Positions 61,831 through 64,000 of a stretch of DNA of 64,000 nucleotides are shown here, piece by piece. Numbering within the stretch: the stretch's first letter is position 1; each line of letters opens with the position of its first letter. A program made the position numbers and the translations under genes. Location of the stretch: assembly GCA_038503075.1 (NCBI GenBank), contig JBCAML010000004.1, positions 2,439,149 through 2,503,148 of the forward strand. Direction: 5' to 3'. This DNA is from Gyromitra esculenta. Taxonomy: Eukaryota; Ascomycota; Pezizomycetes; Pezizales; Discinaceae. The notes below the pieces were generated by a model. The model was not told where the DNA came from and made no database searches. It worked only from the letters and a program-made list of their open reading frames with translations.

Positions 61831-62998
61831 ACTTTTGAGTTGAAAGAGTTTTGGTTCTCGAGCTCTCTTTTGCTTCCAAGTACACTTAGTTATATCTGGA
61901 CCCAAACAACGACTTGATTATAATAGGATGATTGGGATCGTATAATAAATGACGTAGAGTTAACAACTAAGCTGTCGACATAGCACCCAGCATCACATCT
62001 GCAAATAGCCTGAATCTGAATATTCAGCGGGGGAACGGTGTACTTTGTGGGGGGGCTCTCCGAACTGCCCAGGCTTTTCTGCTGTGAAGCCGAGATCGTT
62101 CGGAAGCCTTTTTATTAGCCTAAAATAGTAAAATAGGGATCGTCCCCACTAGCGTCACCGGCTGAGAATAGAGGGACGGGCGGGGTGGCCCAAGTGAGGT
62201 ACTCTAGAGTAGACTGCAGGAACTTGACTTGTTGGAGGATTGGTTGGATTGATTGGATTAGTTAACTACGTATAGTACCACTCTTAGGCCTAGAGGCTGA
62301 CTTCCGCTCACAAGTTTGCGGAGTCGCTGTTCATATCATCACTTTGTGCCTACCATAAGATGCAGCTCATCTCATCGAACCCATCAATTAAGTACTCGGT
62401 CAGGCAGAAGCCTAGTTACGTGTATCTGTATTATCCGGAATTTTCCAAACTCTCGGACGTAAGGTACAGAACTACAATGTTAATAGCAGCACAGGTATCC
62501 TGTTTTAGTATTATCACGGATCTCAGGCTACATGGTATGATGCCCGATCTACCAAATTCTCAACCCGGTCAGCTTCTCTACAACCTAGTAAACGCTGCCT
62601 TACCCCACCCCGCAGAAGCGAGATTTTCCCCTATCGGCTCCTCGGGGTTTTAGCGGCTGAGATGAATATTGATTGGTTCAGCGAAGAGTGGCTATTGAAT
62701 TTATATAGCCAAAAGACCATATACCGAAGGGAGAAGGGAGAAGGGAGACCTGTGTCAAAGAATTTGCAATTGTGGCTCTGTGCCTGCAATGGCTTGATGC
62801 GAACTTTGCGGGGGGATCTAAGCGGTTTGCATTACAATAACCCGAGAAGCACATGGCTGAACAGGGGGTTCACTAGGGTGTCTCGGAGGGTCGAGAGAAA
62901 GAAGACCGGTTGGAAATATATATTATACAAATGTAAGCGGCCAAAAGTCCTCTGACAAACCGAAACCATCGTGTTTAGCTTCTAGAGTGTTTCTAATA
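61831..62998. promoter_or_regulatory. Shared divergent promoter region, GH127 / GH39-like
   Basis: Two exact GCGGGG CreA cores lie at 62027-62032 and 62180-62185, and a G-run gtgggggggc lies near 62048. Their position between two glycosidase genes suits carbon-catabolite repression. Short frames at 62360-62653 and 62662-62955 have no support as genes. Confidence 0.45.
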
Positions 62999-64000
62999 AT
63001 GTTATTCAGACAGTTTTCTACGTTTTCAATTGTTGGGCTTGCAGCGTTCTCCAATGCTGCAGCCGTGGTAAAACGCAGTGATAACAAAACCGGTAAGTTA
63101 CTCTCTCTTGGTATAGGTTCAACAGCCGAGCTAAAAATCGTAGCAATTATCGACTTTGGGATTAATCGGGGAGTACCAAAACAGTACGGCTCTGGAATAT
63201 TGTACGGTTGCCTTGCGTCGTGTTCAAGTAAGCTGCTAGCTGAATACTGACTATCATTTAGATACGGCATCCCAGATTCTGATAGGTGGCAAATTCCCAA
63301 AAGCTTTTACACGGAGATTGGGATCAACCATGGTAGGGGAGGCGGATCTCAAGTACCTGGAAAGGGATGGGTCGGCGGTGAGGCCGATTATGTGGTATGT
63401 ATATAACTCTTATTTGAGCGTTTGATATAGCCCTAACGTCGATAACTGTAGGCGCGTATAAAATCAGTATATTCAAATTGGCAAAAGGTTCGCAGCTTGG
63501 GTGGAAGGTTTTTTTTGCTTAATTCTGCACTCTGGGGAGGTAAGACCATAAATTTTTCTGTCTAGGCTGGATAGTTTTCGCTAATAGCCTGGCTTATGAT
63601 AGGTGATGGACTGCTCCTGGCATCAGATCCACTACCTGGTGACAATGGTGAGCTTAACTGATAAGAAAACAAAGGATAAAATGGTTCGAAGTATGTTGAC
63701 TCGTGGAAAACAGGCGACTGGACTGAGTATGATAAATTCCTCGTCCGTGTTGCGAAAGACATAAATGCCTTGAAGATGACCGAAGGTTTGATCGTGGAAT
63801 TATGGAACGAAGCCGATTACTATGCATTTTGGCTCAATAGGTCTAAAGAACAGTGGCTTACCGCTTGGGGATTTGCTTACCACCGTCTGCGAGCTTTACT
63901 GCCGGCTAGCGTTCAGATTGCCGGACCTGCATTTGCGACAGAACTTGGAGGTGGGGGTTGGTGGCCAGATTATTTCGAATACATCAAGGCAAATTCTTCC
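62999..64000 (+). CDS. Secreted GH39-like glycoside hydrolase (3' end beyond window)
   Basis: Exons are 62999-63201, 63262-63394, 63452-63539, 63603-63647 and 63714-64000 and onward (open at the edge). The first residues, MLFRQFSTFSIVGLAAFSNA, are a signal peptide, followed by a VVKR-type processing site. The joined text reads SGILYGIPDSDRWQIPKAFY, then FFLLNSALWG, PLPGDNGDWTEYDKFLVRVA, and GLIVELWNEADYYAFW, where the Glu of WNE is the expected acid/base. This is the layout of the fungal GH39-like/clan GH-A group (beta-xylosidase-type barrels). A possible 33-base intron at 63093-63125 is in frame and unusually short, so I left it unspliced. Substrate unknown; the neighbouring arabinosidase suggests plant cell-wall glycans. 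Confidence 0.8.

Noticed and set aside
1..64000. CRISPR arrays, bacterial operons, phage or ribosomal RNA
   Set aside because: No regularly spaced repeats, no bacterial gene organisation and no rRNA signatures were seen; the DNA is eukaryotic.

Overview
The window is nuclear DNA of a filamentous ascomycete (Pezizomycotina). Genes carry short introns (about 45-105 bases) with GT...AG borders and CTAAC/CTGAC-type branch sites. The gene content is typical of such fungi: Zn2Cys6 and MHR-only transcription factors, a DAL5-type permease, intracellular GH105 and GH127 enzymes, fungal TauD and FMO enzymes. Gene density is low, about one gene per 5 kb. No rRNA or confident tRNA was seen. A Leotiomycete-like plant-associated fungus would fit, but the sequence does not prove it.

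Layout. 1-2563 holds a tight cluster of three small terminal-inverted-repeat elements, each bounded by TA. 2564-6480 is a multi-exon gene that begins with a STAND/Helo-like N-terminal helical domain; one of its late exons carries a short retroposon insertion. 6.8-14.0 kb is mostly gene-free, with a perfect 26-base palindrome and simple repeats. A small Cys/His-rich conserved protein lies at 13981-14220. 18.8-21.8 kb is a Zn2Cys6 transcription factor. 24.4-34.5 kb is a cell-wall sugar block: a GH105 unsaturated rhamnogalacturonyl hydrolase diverging from a DAL5-type transporter, then a secreted GH3 enzyme. 34.9-39.9 kb carries two regulators on the minus strand, one with an MHR domain but no visible zinc cluster and one UPC2-like. 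40-50 kb is repeat-rich, with MITEs, an interstitial telomere-like tract and an intact SINE-like element. It holds a one-helix hypothetical protein and a polytopic sulfatase/LTA-synthase-like enzyme. 50.9-64 kb holds a divergent TauD-FMO pair, a sugar-porter MFS, a GH127 beta-L-arabinofuranosidase and, at the right edge, an incomplete secreted GH39-like enzyme diverging from GH127.

How the genes may work together (inference). Secreted GH3 and GH39-like enzymes would cut side chains outside the cell. The two MFS transporters would import oligosaccharides or sugars. GH105 and GH127, which have no signal peptide, would finish pectic rhamnogalacturonan and arabinan fragments inside. CreA-like GCGGGG sites occur in the GH105/MFS, GH3 and GH127/GH39 upstream regions, which suits carbon-catabolite control. 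Exon joins below were worked out by hand from reading frame and splice consensus and have not been checked against transcripts.
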